A stretch of 64,000 nucleotides of DNA from Parietichytrium sp. I65-24A (GCA_012862575.1 BLSF01000033.1:1-64000), one strand, 5' to 3'. Counted from the stretch's first letter, positions 22,515 through 35,382 are shown. Numbers and translations are program-made. The notes: generated by a model from the letters alone, not told the origin.

Positions 22515-23774
22515 CTACGGGTAAACCTCCCAATATGGCTCAAAGGAGTTGACTCCTCGCGCCTGTAAATACTTTCGGGCATTTTCGATGGTCCGTCTAT
22601 CAACAGCATCAATTGTGCTCCAGTCCTGGTCTACCATAATTTCTGCTAATTGCTGACGCATCTGTGGTATCTCTCGCTTCCGCCACCGCTCAAAGCCAAG
22701 GACGCGCTTCAACTTCTTGTCGATAGACCGCAAAGAGCGTTTGATGCCGCACGAATTTGCAATTTTAGCTATGTCTTTCAACTCTCTTGCCATGAAGCAA
22801 AATACAAGGTGGGCAACGATCACTTCTTCGCGCTTGTCCCACTTGCCCTTACGAAGATTGCTTTCATCCTCCATACTAGACGCGCTGACCTCGGAATGCT
22901 TCCTGGCCGCTTTGCTAAGGTCGGGTGTGTTTTTGTTCAAGAGTGGCTTGGAGGGCGCTGCCGCAAACTCAGAAGTTTTCATTTGTTTGGCGTGTCTTTC
23001 TCCAGACGATGCCGAGTCCTCTTCGCTTAGCGTTTCGGCAGCCGCGTCACGAATGTCGCTATAACTCCGTTTGAATCGGCCGAGATGCTTGTCCTGATAG
23101 ATGGTAGAGTCAGCCCGTGGCGCACCAGCCGAAGGGAATGCAGAATGCTGGAGCAGCGACGCAGACGAAGAGGAAGAAGCCGACAGGTACGGAACTTGAA
23201 TAGGGGGAAAGCCTCTTGGGCTCCATGTCGGGCTTGCTAAATCACTCCACTCGCTCGTTGGGCCCACCGAGCTGGCCATTGGCCGCGGGGTGGCGGCCTC
23301 GATTTTGATGTCTTGCGGAGCAATTGTAATGATGGCATTCGTCTGAGTTTCCATGGCTGGTTCGTTGAGAAGTATATCCATGAGGAACGAATCCTCCTCT
23401 TCCAAACTGGATCTGTGCGATGATGAAGACTGTGAAAAGCTTGCAGGCGCGTACACATTTGGGCGAGGTGCTGTATCTGGCCGGTCATGGAAATACCTCG
23501 CGACCTGGTGGCTGGGGTGAGCGAAGGCGACCTCCCTAGTTCGCCTCATGTTGTGCTGATCCCTCAAATTCTCCAAGTCCTGACCTGCTTCCTGATAAAA
23601 ATAGTTGCTGCTTGCCGTCATTGAGTTGGTGTGTTGGCAAATTTGTGGTGCTTTCGACTCGCTGCTTGAAGTTTCGGAACTGATTGCCGGAGAGCTGCTG
23701 CTGCTGCTGCTGCTTGCTCGAGGTCCTTCAGTGCCGTGGTCCACTGGAGCGAGCGCAGACCTTTGTCGGCGCAT
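22515..23774 (-). CDS. Putative nuclear regulator with a Myb/SANT-like C-terminal module
   Basis: This protein has 419 residues from ATG 23774, the first ATG in an open frame that otherwise begins at TTG. The N-terminal 280 residues are Ser-rich, with runs of serine, acidic patches and no predicted fold, like an activation region. About residues 305-365 begin with RKGKWDKREE and continue with three likely helices, ending in a basic segment (RSIDKKLKRVLGFERWRKRE). The tryptophan spacing and helix pattern resemble a Myb/SANT or homeodomain-like DNA-binding unit, but I do not recognise a specific family. The C-terminal 50 residues are helical. Transcriptional regulation in the nucleus is an inference. 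That it is a real gene is supported by its length and sustained codon-like composition. Confidence 0.6.
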   Translation of the reverse strand: MRRQRSALAPVDHGTEGPRASSSSSSSSPAISSETSSSESKAPQICQHTNSMTASSNYFYQEAGQDLENLRDQHNMRRTREVAFAHPSHQVARYFHDRPDTAPRPNVYAPASFSQSSSSHRSSLEEEDSFLMDILLNEPAMETQTNAIITIAPQDIKIEAATPRPMASSVGPTSEWSDLASPTWSPRGFPPIQVPYLSASSSSSASLLQHSAFPSAGAPRADSTIYQDKHLGRFKRSYSDIRDAAAETLSEEDSASSGERHAKQMKTSEFAAAPSKPLLNKNTPDLSKAARKHSEVSASSMEDESNLRKGKWDKREEVIVAHLVFCFMARELKDIAKIANSCGIKRSLRSIDKKLKRVLGFERWRKREIPQMRQQLAEIMVDQDWSTIDAVDRRTIENARKYLQARGVNSFEPYWEVYP

Positions 23775-25036
23775 GTCCTGACTTTGGAAAGCCAAGTGAC
23801 CGAGTGCGAATCTAAAGTGCGGTGTCTGAGACCAGAGGGTTTTGGGCGTTTGTAAATGTTCTGCTATCGTGCCAGAATATGCCTCATTGATTCTCGGCGA
23901 ATAGGCCTCGATCAGTTCTCCTTTTGTTACTGGCAGCTGACTTCGCCTCAGGCAAAGTGCAGACAGTAAAATTGGCCGTGGAAGTACAATTCACTGATCG
24001 CGCGGCAACCCACAATTGACCAATGTATGACTCAACCGTCTGAAGCAACCACAAGCTCTCCCCACCGTTTGACAAGGCGCAAGGTATTGTACAATTCGAA
24101 TTATCTTTGCTCAGCAGCAATGGACTTTGACGGGTGTGCAACTCAGTTGTCCTTTGTACAACGGTCGCTAATGTTTGTGTCACTCGCCGCGCGCAAGGAA
24201 GAGAAATCCTACACTGCGACAATTTTCGAGATTGGGCTCAACCGTGTTCTCGACACCAACAACCTGTGTGACTTTTTAAGAGGTTCTAAAGAAGGCCGGG
24301 GGAGTGTCCACACAACCTGGAACGGGTGGAATTAAAAAGTGAGAACCTGTTTTCAGATAGCTTGGAACAGGTAAACAAACGTACGAAACGGACTTACTCT
24401 GTGCAATGTGCCAGTGTCACTCACTCTCTTCTCAATCACACTGCCTCGTGAGTCACAAGCTCGAGGAGGTAGAATGACGAACAACGTCTCGGCCTGGAAA
24501 AGCTGTATGCAAAATCGATCACCAGTTGCTTGTGTCAAACCCCTTGGCACCACGGCAATTGGTCCAGGTCAAGACTACCACTGAAACAAGCTGCAAGCTC
24601 AAAATCAAACTCGAGATCACTGAACTCTTGTGAATTTCAAACTCGCCGGGCAAGAACTCTTGCTAGCTTTTCTCTTCAAGCTTGATGTAGTGACGCAAAC
24701 GCTACTCGATAACAGGCTTGAAAGACGGTCTTCGCACAGCAAGTACCAGATGGTACCAGTCCAGACGTTGACACAGGTGCACGCGGGAAACCAGCAGGTC
24801 TCCACCACAACGCGCAGACCCTTAGTCTTCTTTCGTCGCCAGCAATCAACGACAACAAATTTCACGTCTGTGGGTAAACCCAAGCCCAATTCCGCTCGTT
24901 ACGACTGACTGCTAGCCGCCCCTGGACCGGCACACTTCCAAACTCCTCGCTATCCTTAGTCTCGCCACTAGTATGCGCAGTATGCTCGGCTCAATTCTTC
25001 TCCGAGACTGTCAAGTGAGATGAGAGACTGTGAGAT

Positions 25037-25061
25037 CACTCACTCACTCACTCACTCACCC
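25037..25061. repeat. (CACT)n tetranucleotide repeat
   Basis: About six CACT units in intergenic DNA. Confidence 0.85.
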
Positions 25062-25233
25062 ACTCTCTCTTGAAAACGATGCCGCTCTCGTTCCAGATCG
25101 CTTTTCCTGTTGCGGCTATACTTTCACCGACCTCTCTCCAGTCTTTAGCCTTTTTTTTCACGTAAACACTGTGTCAGTGTGCACGGAATTCGCAGTCTCC
25201 CAATCAAACTCGCTTGGACTTTTTCTCTTTCTG

Positions 25234-25251
25234 CAGAATTCAGAATTCAGA
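25234..25251. repeat. CAGAATTCAGA family, two overlapping copies
   Basis: The 11-mer CAGAATTCAGA occurs seven times in the window: 2741 and 40903 (reverse orientation), 11541, 25234, 25241, 38354 and 47167. All copies are intergenic. Several extend to TTCTGAATTCTGAA or its complement. Confidence 0.7.
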
Positions 25252-28200
25252 TTTTGTTCTCTATACTTCTCACGCTGCTAGCTAGTAGCTACTAGCCACT
25301 CTGTTTTCTTTTGCTGCAAAGAAAAAGATGAAAGGGTCCCCCTTCTTCTTCCTCCCTCCCCCCTTCCTTCTCCTGCCGTTTCTTCTCCCTCTTACAAGCT
25401 CTTCATAACACTTACTATAGTATATGATAGCACCTCAAGTCGCCCGCAAAGCTCTGGAGGAGCTGCTAGCAGGCTCCTAAGTAAAATGCACACCTGGAAA
25501 ATGTGTGATTTTCCCGCTTGCTTTCCACCTTACTAAGCATTTATCCATCTAATCGTTAGGACTGTCCTTGCTTATCGTTCCTCAATGTACTTCTATAGCA
25601 GTTCTAAACAATCTCGTGGGCCACTTACCAAGACGGAAGGAACGATTCACACTCCACTTCAACGATGCGTAGCAGCTGGTTAGGCGTATGCCTAAGGAAC
25701 AGAATGAACAACTCCGAGTTCCAGAGACTCAGTGAGAGAGCGGGCGAAAATGTGCCTTGTAAATCAAGTGGTGTAAACGACCAGACTCAATGTCTTCCGA
25801 GTTGTGGAAATACAAAGGCTTTGTGAGAGATTTAGGAGAAAACACAACCTCCAGACTCTAAATAAATTCAGGGCTCAGAGTTCAGAACTCTCACGATAGA
25901 ACAAGAGAACAAGAGAACGAGCTCACGGTGGGAAGGTGTGGCACTGAAAGCGTCCAATAGGAAAGAGAAAGACGCCTCTTATGAAAGAAGAATGGCCAGC
26001 ACACGTTAGAATCACGTTTGCGTGAGACGAGAGGAATTGCGGACTGGAACGTAGGATGGTGAACAATCCAGCGAGACGAAAGCGGCTGTATTGGACTTGA
26101 GGTTGATGTTCGTGCTCACTTTCCACGTATTCTCTCTCACTGGTGGCGAGATGCCCAAGTCCAGCCTTGTCACAGTAGGTCCCCAAACTCGCAATTGGAA
26201 CACCAGAAAGTCTCCTCCGAAGCTTGCTAAATCGGGAGGAGATGGTATCGCAGGATCTGTTTCTGTCGCTGAATGGAGCTCTGAACTTGGATTGAAACAG
26301 TTCGCACCGCCAAGAAGTGAAAAAGTCAAAGTAATCCACACGGTCAGTCTCTAAAAATAAAAAGGCTGCGTTTGACTGAACTGCTTCTTGATAGGCACAC
26401 AAGACTCAACCAATCTGGCCGTGATGTCCAGCAGTACAACTTACTGGCGGAGTCGCCCGGGATAGTGTGCCAAAAAGGATGTCGCCAAGCGAACGAACAA
26501 GTGGACCAAAGCCCTGTTCACGAACCTAGCTCTTGTTCAATTGTCACCTCGCGAAACCAATGTTAGTGTCGAGGGCGTGGCTTGCAAGATCCTTCGCGTT
26601 CGGGATTGGGAAACTTGGATGCGATGTGTGCAAAAAGCGGCAGGCAAACTGGTGGGCTCTGGGCTAGGCGCTGCGCAATTCAAGAGTGAGCAGATCAAGC
26701 CGTGTGATCGATCGGAATGGAACGAGATCGGCGGGAGGGCGGTCTGGCTGGCTGGCTGGCGGGAAAAGCAAGCTCTTCTCAGCCCCAAGTCCTCGCGCGA
26801 ACGGTAGTCGTCGTACGTACCCTAACTCACTCCCTCCGTTCCCACCAGCGTTGGTGGGATGCACTTGCTAGCGCCTCGTTAGCTCGACCTGATAGAGCTA
26901 GCCGTTCCGACGAGGCGGAGACTCGGACTTGGCTCGGTGCCAAGTAGCGCGACAGGTAAGCTAGCCCTATTTTCCGACGTTCTACGCGCAAGAGCTATGA
27001 CCGAGTGAGACCAGAAGCTACTCTCGCAACTATGTACTTCCGTACCGGATACCCAGACTGAGCAGTGTTTGCTTTCGTTGGATACACTGGATACACTGAC
27101 TGCAACACAAATGGGAGACAGACCAGCGTGCGAGCTTTTACCAACAAATGTATTACTGTGCTGCAAAAGACAGATGCGAATGGCGCAGGACAGAAAAAAG
27201 AACAACGGGACTCTTCCTATCACGGTCTCCTGTCTCCTTTCTTTCTTCCTTCTTTCCTTCCTTTCTTCCTAGGCGCTGTCACCGAGCTTGCCGTAGCTCC
27301 AAAATGGCGCTGAGCTCCTGCCACAACTATGGTGAGCAAGCGACTAGGTCGACTAGGTCAGTGTGGTGCGAACGAGGCGTGGATCGATTTGGAAAGCGAT
27401 GGGGTGGCGCTTAGCAACTCTTGCTCGGTGGAATGAGCTGAATTATGTCTTCTGACTTTCCCTGTTCTGAGAATTTCAATCGGCGCTGGCGTAGATGGAT
27501 AAGCCGATCGCCGAGTCGCTCTGTCGCTGCGGCAACTCGGATTGCTGGACGGAAACAGAGCGCGCTGGAAACGCTATCAACTCGCCAGAAACCGCTGTAC
27601 GAGTGGGTTTCGTACGAGTGCGATGGCTGGGCCGCGTTGCGGTTTTGCGAGGTCCTCACGCCAAAAGCTTCCGATTCGGATTATGAAAAGCCGAGCGCAA
27701 GCAACTTCTGACGGCAGACTTTTAGCGGGCACTCGGTTCGCTTTCACTTGCAAATTTTCTGAATACTGAATTCTCAACTCTGAAACGAGATTGCGCTCCT
27801 TGTTCGTTTTCGTTGGCCCAGCTCCCTATGGTCGGCAAAGCAGCTCGCGTCGTGCTCTCGAGACTACGAGCGCTCCTCCGTCCGCCAAGTCTTAGAGTAT
27901 CGAGGCACGTGTGCGGGCCTGTTTCTAAAGAATCCACGCTGCTCACTTGCTCACTTGTTGCGTGGTAGGTCTCTTTTCCTTTCCTCGCCTTGCCTTTCTT
28001 TTCGATCAATCCCACACAAGCGCTGAGTGCTCGTTCCAATCGGGCTCTGTGTCTTCGCAAGCTGGGTGACTTGCGTCCCGTGACGTAGAATTGAACCGTC
28101 GCAGAGTCGGAGCCCAACCCGTTTCGCTCTCTTCTCTGACTGCTTGTGCGTTGCTCTGCGCGAGGACTTGCAGTGTCCGATAGGAGACACGCGAGGCAAC

Positions 28201-29672
28201 GGAGAGGTGAGGCACGCACTGGAGCTGCCAGCCAGCGAGCGAGCGAGAGAGAGAGCGTGTGAGTGAGAGATGGGACGGTTGCAAGCGGAGAGAGAGAGAG
28301 GGTTTGAAAGAAAGAAAGAAAGAAAGGAAGGATGGAGGGAGGGACAAGATGGAAGTGAAAGTGTCAGACCGTGTTTCTTTCCACACCACCGTGTTTCGCT
28401 CAAAGGATGAATGAGATGACACTCGTCGGACGCCACTTTTCGTTGCTCTTTCGTGTGGGGCTAAAGACTGTGTACTGAGTACACTCAAGTACAGCTCTCT
28501 CTCTGTATCTCTTTTGAGTGCCTTTCTCGCTCATTCACTCCCTCCCTCACTCCCTTTTTTCCTTCTTTCCTTCTCTCGTCTGGGTGCGCAGGATGCTCCG
28601 GGACAGATTAGTCACGAGAAGAAGCAAGATTTCCGCGGTCTTTTTTTTCCGTCTCCTTCGACTGCTTCTTCGCTTTGGGCTTTTGCATTCCACTCATTCC
28701 TGCGCACAAACTAACTTCACTTTCCCTTTCTTCACTTTTTGGTTTATGAACATTTAAAAAATTTAGAACAAGCTTTTGCTGTTGTTATCATTGGTGTCGT
28801 TGTTGTTTTTGTAAGTCTCTCAGAGCACGACGTTCGTCCGTTCGCATGTGGAAAACTTGTCATTATTCAATCAATGGAAGATATGGAAGAGCACTTTCCT
28901 AGGTAGACCAGGTACTGAGTACCTCTCCTCTCACAGTCGCGAAGAATGAAAAGTCGTCGCCACCTCTGTATTTGCATTCATTGCTTCCTGAATTTGGTTT
29001 TACAACTCACTGTCCGATTCTTTTCCGAGTTTTTATTAAAAAGAGCTCGATTTGACACTTGCTTGGCGGCATGGCCAACTCTTGCATTCACTTTCACTGA
29101 CACAAGTTTTACTTTGATTTTGATTGATTCCAGGAAGCTCCTGGTGTCGATCGATTCCACATTACAGTTTCGGTTCCACTGGCGTTTTGCAGAGAAGACA
29201 GGCAGAGCACTGATCGATCGCATTTCCTCATTGAGGAAAGAGCTGAGCTGAGCTGCACAGGACGGAAGACCTTCGTTCGCAGCCACGCGCTTTCGATTTC
29301 TTTCTATTTGCCGCCGGCTCAATTTTCACAATTCATAGTCTCCTCGCGCTGTTGTGGGGGTCGTCCGAGTGGACAAATTGCGCCAGCCAGAAGCTGATCG
29401 TGATCATGACTTCTTTCTATGCTTTTCTCGATACGCAGCCTTATGTCTGTCTTCTCCGCCACCATTCACGAGCACATTTTCGATTACGATTACGAAACGA
29501 GGGCAGGCAATCCCAGTCTGTTTGTTCCGATTGATTGAATGAATGAATGATTGCTTTTTTTAAAACTTTTGTTCGCAATTGAAATTGAATTCAATTCAAA
29601 TTATATTCGAAATTGCAATTGCAATCTTGGCCTCACGTGTCTAACAAAATGTTTTGGCTTGACTTTTGTGAT

Positions 29673-29699
29673 GTGAGTGAGTGAGTGAGTGAGTGAGTG
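29673..29699. repeat. (GAGT)n tetranucleotide repeat
   Basis: About six and a half TGAG/GAGT units in intergenic DNA. Confidence 0.9.
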
Positions 29700-32583
29700 G
29701 TGAGTGTGCGAAATAGATTCTTCTCCTCTCTTCCATGGTCCTACCGTGAGTAGATACTGCTTAGTGTCAACCTGAAACTCACCTGTAGGTCTTATGATGG
29801 CTCTTAAGATGTCTTATGATCTTAGGGTGAGGGTGGCTGACGCTAGAGAGAGATAGAGAAAGGCGTATGCATTGCCCAGACAATTCCACGCGAAGCGGAA
29901 CACTCCTCTTTATTGTATTAGTTATAAACGCACTAATGACTCGTCAAAACGTGAAGGCAGGGAGCTTAGCATCATTGTCGTAGTGTGGCATAGGACTTGT
30001 GTCATGAACACCGCTAATAGGATTTTCACTAAGCGCAATAGCGATTGGACAGCAAGTTTATTCTTAACCGTATTAGTAACGAAGCCTTAGCGTTCGAGTG
30101 GAAGAAGAGAGCTGCGAAGAGCCGTGCCAATTTCGCGTAGCGAAGGGAGGCAAGTGTGTTCCGAGCGTATTGAAGACGTCTGCAACGAATTTAGCAGATT
30201 CTGTGTACGTTGGGATAAGGAAAGGTAGAGCGGGATTCACAATAGGCGTCTCCTCCGCGCTCACTAGGTCTTCGGTCTCGGAGTCTGTGGAGTTTCTGCG
30301 AAGGCTCAGCTCCGCCTCCCCTTAAGAATGTTAAGCATAACTGATAATGTAAATTCTTCTTTCTTGGGCTTTTGGAATTCTGAACTGGTTCGGGACACAA
30401 GTTTTCTTCCTTTTTTCTTTTGGCTCATTCTTCAGACCATCATCAAATCAATTAACAAATAAATGAGTTCACTCTGCACACTTTTTTCCCCTTTATTTCC
30501 TTCCTTCCTTCCTTCCTTCCTTTCACACTTTCAGATGACACCTCTCTTGCGACACTAGTACTGTGACCACATCATTCAAAATGTTATTTTCTTTCTTCCT
30601 GATTCATCAAACAAACTCGATCGAATTTTAGTTCTGGCAGAGGTTCTAAATTCTTGACCGCTGCACACATTTTTTCTGGGAGTCAACTGTCTGGAAAGAA
30701 AGAAAGAATGAAATGAAAGAAACCTGACCAGCTGAGGCGCGCCGGCAGACTTCGACACCGGAAACTTTGCCGAGACAGTCTCCTTAGTCTTCTCGTCAGT
30801 TATTCTTCATTTTTCCGCGGTCGAATTGTGCGGACCGACTGCATGGCTTTCTGGCTCGATGTCGAAAGCATAAGGCAAGTCAACGAGTCAGGAGTGCGAT
30901 GTGCGATCAAGATCAAGCTGGGACTCCCAGGCTTCGAATGCAAAATGCAAAAATTAATTTCATCAATAGATTTACAACGTTCAAGTTGACAGTGGTTTTT
31001 GTCTCACTTTGGTTGATGGTGCATGTAGTTTATTTACTCCGCCCAAGTGAGTCCAGCAGCAGCCAACAGCAGACTCACAGCTACGTTGAGCGCGGGAGAG
31101 TTGTTTCCTGTGGCGAACCGTGGAGAGCGAGTGGGAACAGTGGCGGAAGTGGCGGGCGGTAAGTTGCGTCCCTCCAACTCAGCTTCTCCGATATCTGGAG
31201 GTAGCTGGAGGTAGCTGTAAAGCCGCTGTGACAGGTCACTCTGAATCTGAGTCCTCCCTCCCCTGAACTTGTGTTGGTCGCGGGACAAATAAGAAATGTG
31301 TCGAGGTGGCGGGTCGTGTCGCTCGTCTCATCTCGTCTCGGTCGATGGCTGTGTAAGCGTATGTGCGAATGAATGAATGTGCTGTGTGAAAAATATGAAT
31401 CGGAATCGAAATTCAGTCTTCCTTTTTGTTTATTTCATCTCATTTTCTTTCAGTCATTCATCATTCATTCATGGCTTGGCTCAATTTTTTTACAATACAT
31501 CTCAGAGCTCGCATTCACTCCGTGCTCTCATCCCGTTATAACGGTTCGAGTTGCATCTAAACTGTAACTATACCTAATCTAACTTACATGTTAAAACTTG
31601 ACTGCAAACAAAGATGCGTATTTCTTTTGATCCGAGAAACGCGTCGAGATAAGCTTGAGAAACCGACATCCATCGTCATCCATCAGCTTGCGCACGGACT
31701 CCGCAAAGGATAGAGCGAACGGGCGGGCGGACAGAGAGGTAATGGGAGAGGAAAACAAAGTCGGAAAAACACTGATCAATTTCCCGGCTGTTGTTTGCGA
31801 CAAAGTGCAAGAATCGGTACTCCTATCGTCCCCTGCCCCAAGATAAACAGATTAATGAACAAACAACAACACGCAAAGAGCGCGAAGGGGATGGATGAGC
31901 TGAATGTGCGATTCGCCAACGAAAGAAACCGTTGCGAGCCATGTCGACAAGCTCATCAAAGTTTCGGAATTGGTTCACGGTGCCTCTCCCAGACAAAACA
32001 GAAGCTTTCAGACACAGTGCGGCAGGGCACGAAAAGCGGGGACAAATCGTACACTGTACACTGGATTGCGGGCCAAAGAGCCGCAAAGGCTTAAACTACC
32101 GGTACGGTGCCACACGGTGGAACTTTAAAAGTTGGCTTGGCTCTCACGCCTGTCGGAGTAGGTGGGTGCTCAGGCGTTGAGAATGAATGCTGCGTCTTGC
32201 TCGGGACTTGCGGAGCAGCCACGAATCTTTCTCTCTCTCTCTCTTCCTCTTCCTCATCCTCTCTCTCTGCTATGGCTCAAGGTGGTGCACGGAAACGTTG
32301 CTTCCCGCAAGTGGCCGCTCAAGTGAGCCTGGCGCAGCACAGCTCAGGCGCCCTTTCCTGACCCACCATGCTGGCACTCGATTGCCCCGGCTCTCTTGAC
32401 CTGATGACTGGCGCATTCGTGGGTTTGCAGTGCACGAGGCTTTGGTGGTTCACAAGTGTCTGGAAAGACACTTTTGGAACGAAATTGCTCTATGCTGGCG
32501 GTGTGGCGCCTCCTGCCTCGCTCGCTCGCTCGCTCGTTGGCTCTGAGCACCCGTCCTCTTGTGCAGATTGAACCGGCTCGCTG

Positions 32584-32630
32584 ACTGGACTGGATTAGAC
32601 TGGATTGGACTGGACTGGACTGGACTGGAC
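32584..32630. repeat. GGACT pentanucleotide repeat
   Basis: About nine units of GGACT with a few variants (GGATT, AGACT), intergenic. Confidence 0.9.
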
Positions 32631-33658
32631 GACCGAATGTCTGCTCCTCGCACTTAAATTGTGCACTTGTTTTCTCCCAGACGCCCTCTCCTGAGGCGAC
32701 ATGCGGAGGGACAGCGGGCATCTGGCGCGGAGATGCACAATTCCTGCTTTGCGCCATCGACACAGTTCCCTGAATGCCGAGGGATGCGTTGTTTCTTCAA
32801 GGGCTTATCACATCCCTCGCTCACTCCCATGTCTGCATGAACACGTGAACCACACACAACCTTTCGCCTCTTCTGGTAGTCCAGCGTCACGACAAACAAC
32901 AAACGATGAACAACAAACGTTTAACGATGAATACCAGTTCAGGATTCCGGAGACTTTTTTGCGCCGAGATGTGGGATTTGGCGCGCGCGAAGACTTGCAA
33001 GTGAGAGCCCAGCTTTGCTGTGATTCTAGCCAACGGTCTCCTACCGCGCTGTTGTTTTCTCCCTGACAGGTGAAGTGAATAACAGCTGAACCCAGCGAGA
33101 CGGTGATACTTGTACTGCACTCACGGTCAGTACCCGGCAGGCGGGCCCCAAGAGGGTTGGCGTCCGTCCCCTTGAACGGCAGCTCGTTTGTCGACACAGG
33201 AGCTGGCGATGACGCTTGAAAGGAACTGCGCACGGGTGCGTGTACGTAAAATGTAATCAAGTTTTCATGGAAGTTTTCTTGGTATTCAATTGCAGAGATG
33301 ACAACAGTTCAAAAGAATATATTGTGAGAATAAGAGCATAACAAGGAGAAGGGTTGAAAAATCCTCCGCAGCGAGGAGTGGGGCGGACTTTCTCAAGCAA
33401 GCTGAAGTGATAATACAGCGTTGCGCGATCTTGTTTGCGGGAATTGACGCGAATCCACTTCACGTCAGCTCTTTCGATGCACGAATGACCACGACACAAC
33501 AACCGTGGATGTTTTCAAGATGAAACATAAGAGCAAAAGCAAGAGCTTCCCTTCCACCGCGCCATGAACCAACTCGCAGCAGCCGCGCCCTCGGCGCACG
33601 GCGCACGCGCTGAGCCGAGTTGAGGTTGAGGATTCGTAACTGATGTGAACGCGTGGAG

Positions 33659-34825
33659 TTAGCGAAACAGCTCAAACAACTCGGACCATTCGTCGGAAGT
33701 CTCCTGCTGCTGTTGTGTGGTGGATTGCTGCTGAGGTGGTGGCGGTCGCTGCTGGGGACGCTGAGAACCGGGGCGCAAAAGTTGCTGTCTCAAAGGATGA
33801 AGACTTTGGCCCGGGGGGGCACCTTGCGGAGATTGTTGAAACCGCGCAAGCGGCCAGGACGGACTAGGATGTGGAACTAACGGAGCGCTGTGGCTCGGAC
33901 GAGACTTCACTCGGTGTTGCGACGCCTCCGAAGAATCGGCGGAACTCATCGAGTCCCTGGAACCGCCAGATTGGTAGGAGGTTACTGAAGAGGACCGCTT
34001 CAACTTTCTTCCTAACTTTTTGGTGAAATTTTTCCTCAAGCTGTGGTCTCGAGCCATGGACGAGTATAGCTTGCGATTGTACTGCCTTCGCAAGCGCTTC
34101 TCCCTGAAGCGTCGCAAAATTTCGGCTCGAGTCCGACGAGCGATGCTAACATTGCCGACATTGCTGAGGCCAAAATTACTACTACTACTGCTGCTGCTGC
34201 TGCTGCCGCCGCTATTGGTGAGCGAGTGCTGGAATGCAGCGTTTACTGTGTCGTGTGTTGGCTGTACCCGTGAAGCGTTTTGCTCCACGTGAAACAGAAG
34301 CTGTGGATGATACTGTGAAAGGCCCTGAACCTGTGTGTGTATAGAGTGATGATGTTGATGATGTTCTGGATGTTGTTGAAGTTGATGTTGTTGCTGTTGT
34401 TGAAGATGAAAATTGCTCCCAGCGTGCTGCAGCTGCAGCTGCCGCTGCTGCAGTTGTTGCTGCTGAGCATCGAATCGCTGCAATTGTTGCTGTCTATACT
34501 CGTAAAACCTCGATTGCGGTTGCGATTGCGATTGCTCCTGCGACTGCGATTGTGGCTGCCCCAATTCTCTACTCTGCTCTCCCCGTTGGTGACTCTGCAG
34601 CGCGGTCGTTTGATCCGGTGGGGGCGCCTGCTGGGAGCGGTCCGGCAAGGTGGTCACTTGCACACCGTCCAGGTCTGCCAGTTCCAGCACCTGCGAGCGC
34701 ACTCGCTCTTCGCCCCCCTTGTCCATCATGAGGCGACCAGCGTCGCCGAACAAAAGCGCCCGATCCGGGGACCCCTGGTCGAGGACATGCCAGTCCCTGT
34801 CCATGCAAAGACTGCAACACAGCAT
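33659..34825 (-). CDS. Gln/His-rich protein with CCT-like basic motif
   Basis: This protein has 388 residues from ATG 34825. Residues about 75-180 are dominated by glutamine and histidine tracts, encoded by repeated CAG/CAA codons, typical of transcription-factor activation regions. A serine run sits at about 207-216. Residues about 233-276 read RRTRAEILRRFREKRLRRQY followed by more basic residues. This matches the layout of the CCT motif (CONSTANS, CO-like, TOC1): R-x-x-x-L-x-R-F-x-E-K-R, then a second basic block. CCT proteins act in the nucleus by binding DNA or NF-Y partners. The tail is rich in Ser, Pro and Gln. The CCT assignment is by pattern only; it could be another arginine-rich helix. 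The triplet tracts are likely length-variable between strains. Confidence 0.6.
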   Translation of the reverse strand: MLCCSLCMDRDWHVLDQGSPDRALLFGDAGRLMMDKGGEERVRSQVLELADLDGVQVTTLPDRSQQAPPPDQTTALQSHQRGEQSRELGQPQSQSQEQSQSQPQSRFYEYRQQQLQRFDAQQQQLQQRQLQLQHAGSNFHLQQQQQHQLQQHPEHHQHHHSIHTQVQGLSQYHPQLLFHVEQNASRVQPTHDTVNAAFQHSLTNSGGSSSSSSSSSNFGLSNVGNVSIARRTRAEILRRFREKRLRRQYNRKLYSSMARDHSLRKNFTKKLGRKLKRSSSVTSYQSGGSRDSMSSADSSEASQHRVKSRPSHSAPLVPHPSPSWPLARFQQSPQGAPPGQSLHPLRQQLLRPGSQRPQQRPPPPQQQSTTQQQQETSDEWSELFELFR

Positions 34826-35077
34826 CGAACGCCACTATGCGGCTAGAAGAAAGACTTGCGACTTAGTCACTTACACAGCTACCGCAGACAGTCAATCCAA
34901 CAACACTCTGAACACCACCTTAAAAAGGACACGCCATCCACAAGTCAAAAGTCAATCCACGATCCACAGCTATACATAACATTCCGCATTTCGCATTCCA
35001 CATTCCACACTCCTCTGTCCACAGCGCAGTCACATTCGCCAATGTTGATAATGTTGAGCGCCTTCTGTCACTCTGTC

Positions 35078-35144
35078 ACTCTCTCTCTATCTCTCTCACT
35101 TGCTCACTCACCCACTCACTCACTCACTCAGTCACTCACTCATT
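35078..35144. repeat. CT / CACT repeats upstream of the Q-rich gene
   Basis: A mixed (CT)n and (CACT)n tract starts about 250 bp upstream of the start codon at 34825; the coding strand carries the AG/AGTG form. Confidence 0.85.
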
Positions 35145-35337
35145 CCCCACTTGCCAATCTCCAACTTCCTCCAAGTCCTCCAAATTCCTTCCGATCCACT
35201 ATCAAAAAACACCAAAAGGCTATCAACTTACGGCTCTTCACAAACAATGCGAAGCAGAACAAAACAAAACAAAACAAAGCAGACAAGACAAACCAACCAA
35301 GACCACGCTCGCTCACCAGGTCGTTAAGGTGTGGGGT

Positions 35338-35382
35338 GCAAACTACGCAAACTATGCAAATTATGCGAATTATGCCAGCTAT
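35338..35382. repeat. 9-bp tandem repeat, five copies
   Basis: Five diverging units of the type GCAAACTAT follow each other with an exact 9-bp period. A plus-strand frame reads it as repeated A-N-Y, but no gene context supports translation. Confidence 0.8.

Larger units (their letters stand above)
23775..33658. other. Long intergenic tract, no gene recognised
   Basis: I see no convincing gene in 9.9 kb. Many frames of 60-160 codons overlap on both strands without domain signatures. It holds CACT repeats (25037-25061), two overlapping CAGAATTCAGA copies (25234-25251), AAAG/AAGG-type runs near 28300, GTACTGAGTAC at 28472 and 28912, an AATTGAATTCAATT palindrome near 29584, GAGT repeats (29673-29699), TTCC repeats (about 30499-30521) and GGACT repeats (32584-32630). 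Confidence 0.5.

Noticed and set aside
25923-26402. 159-codon minus-strand frame
   Set aside because: No motif or domain; other frames overlap it on both strands.
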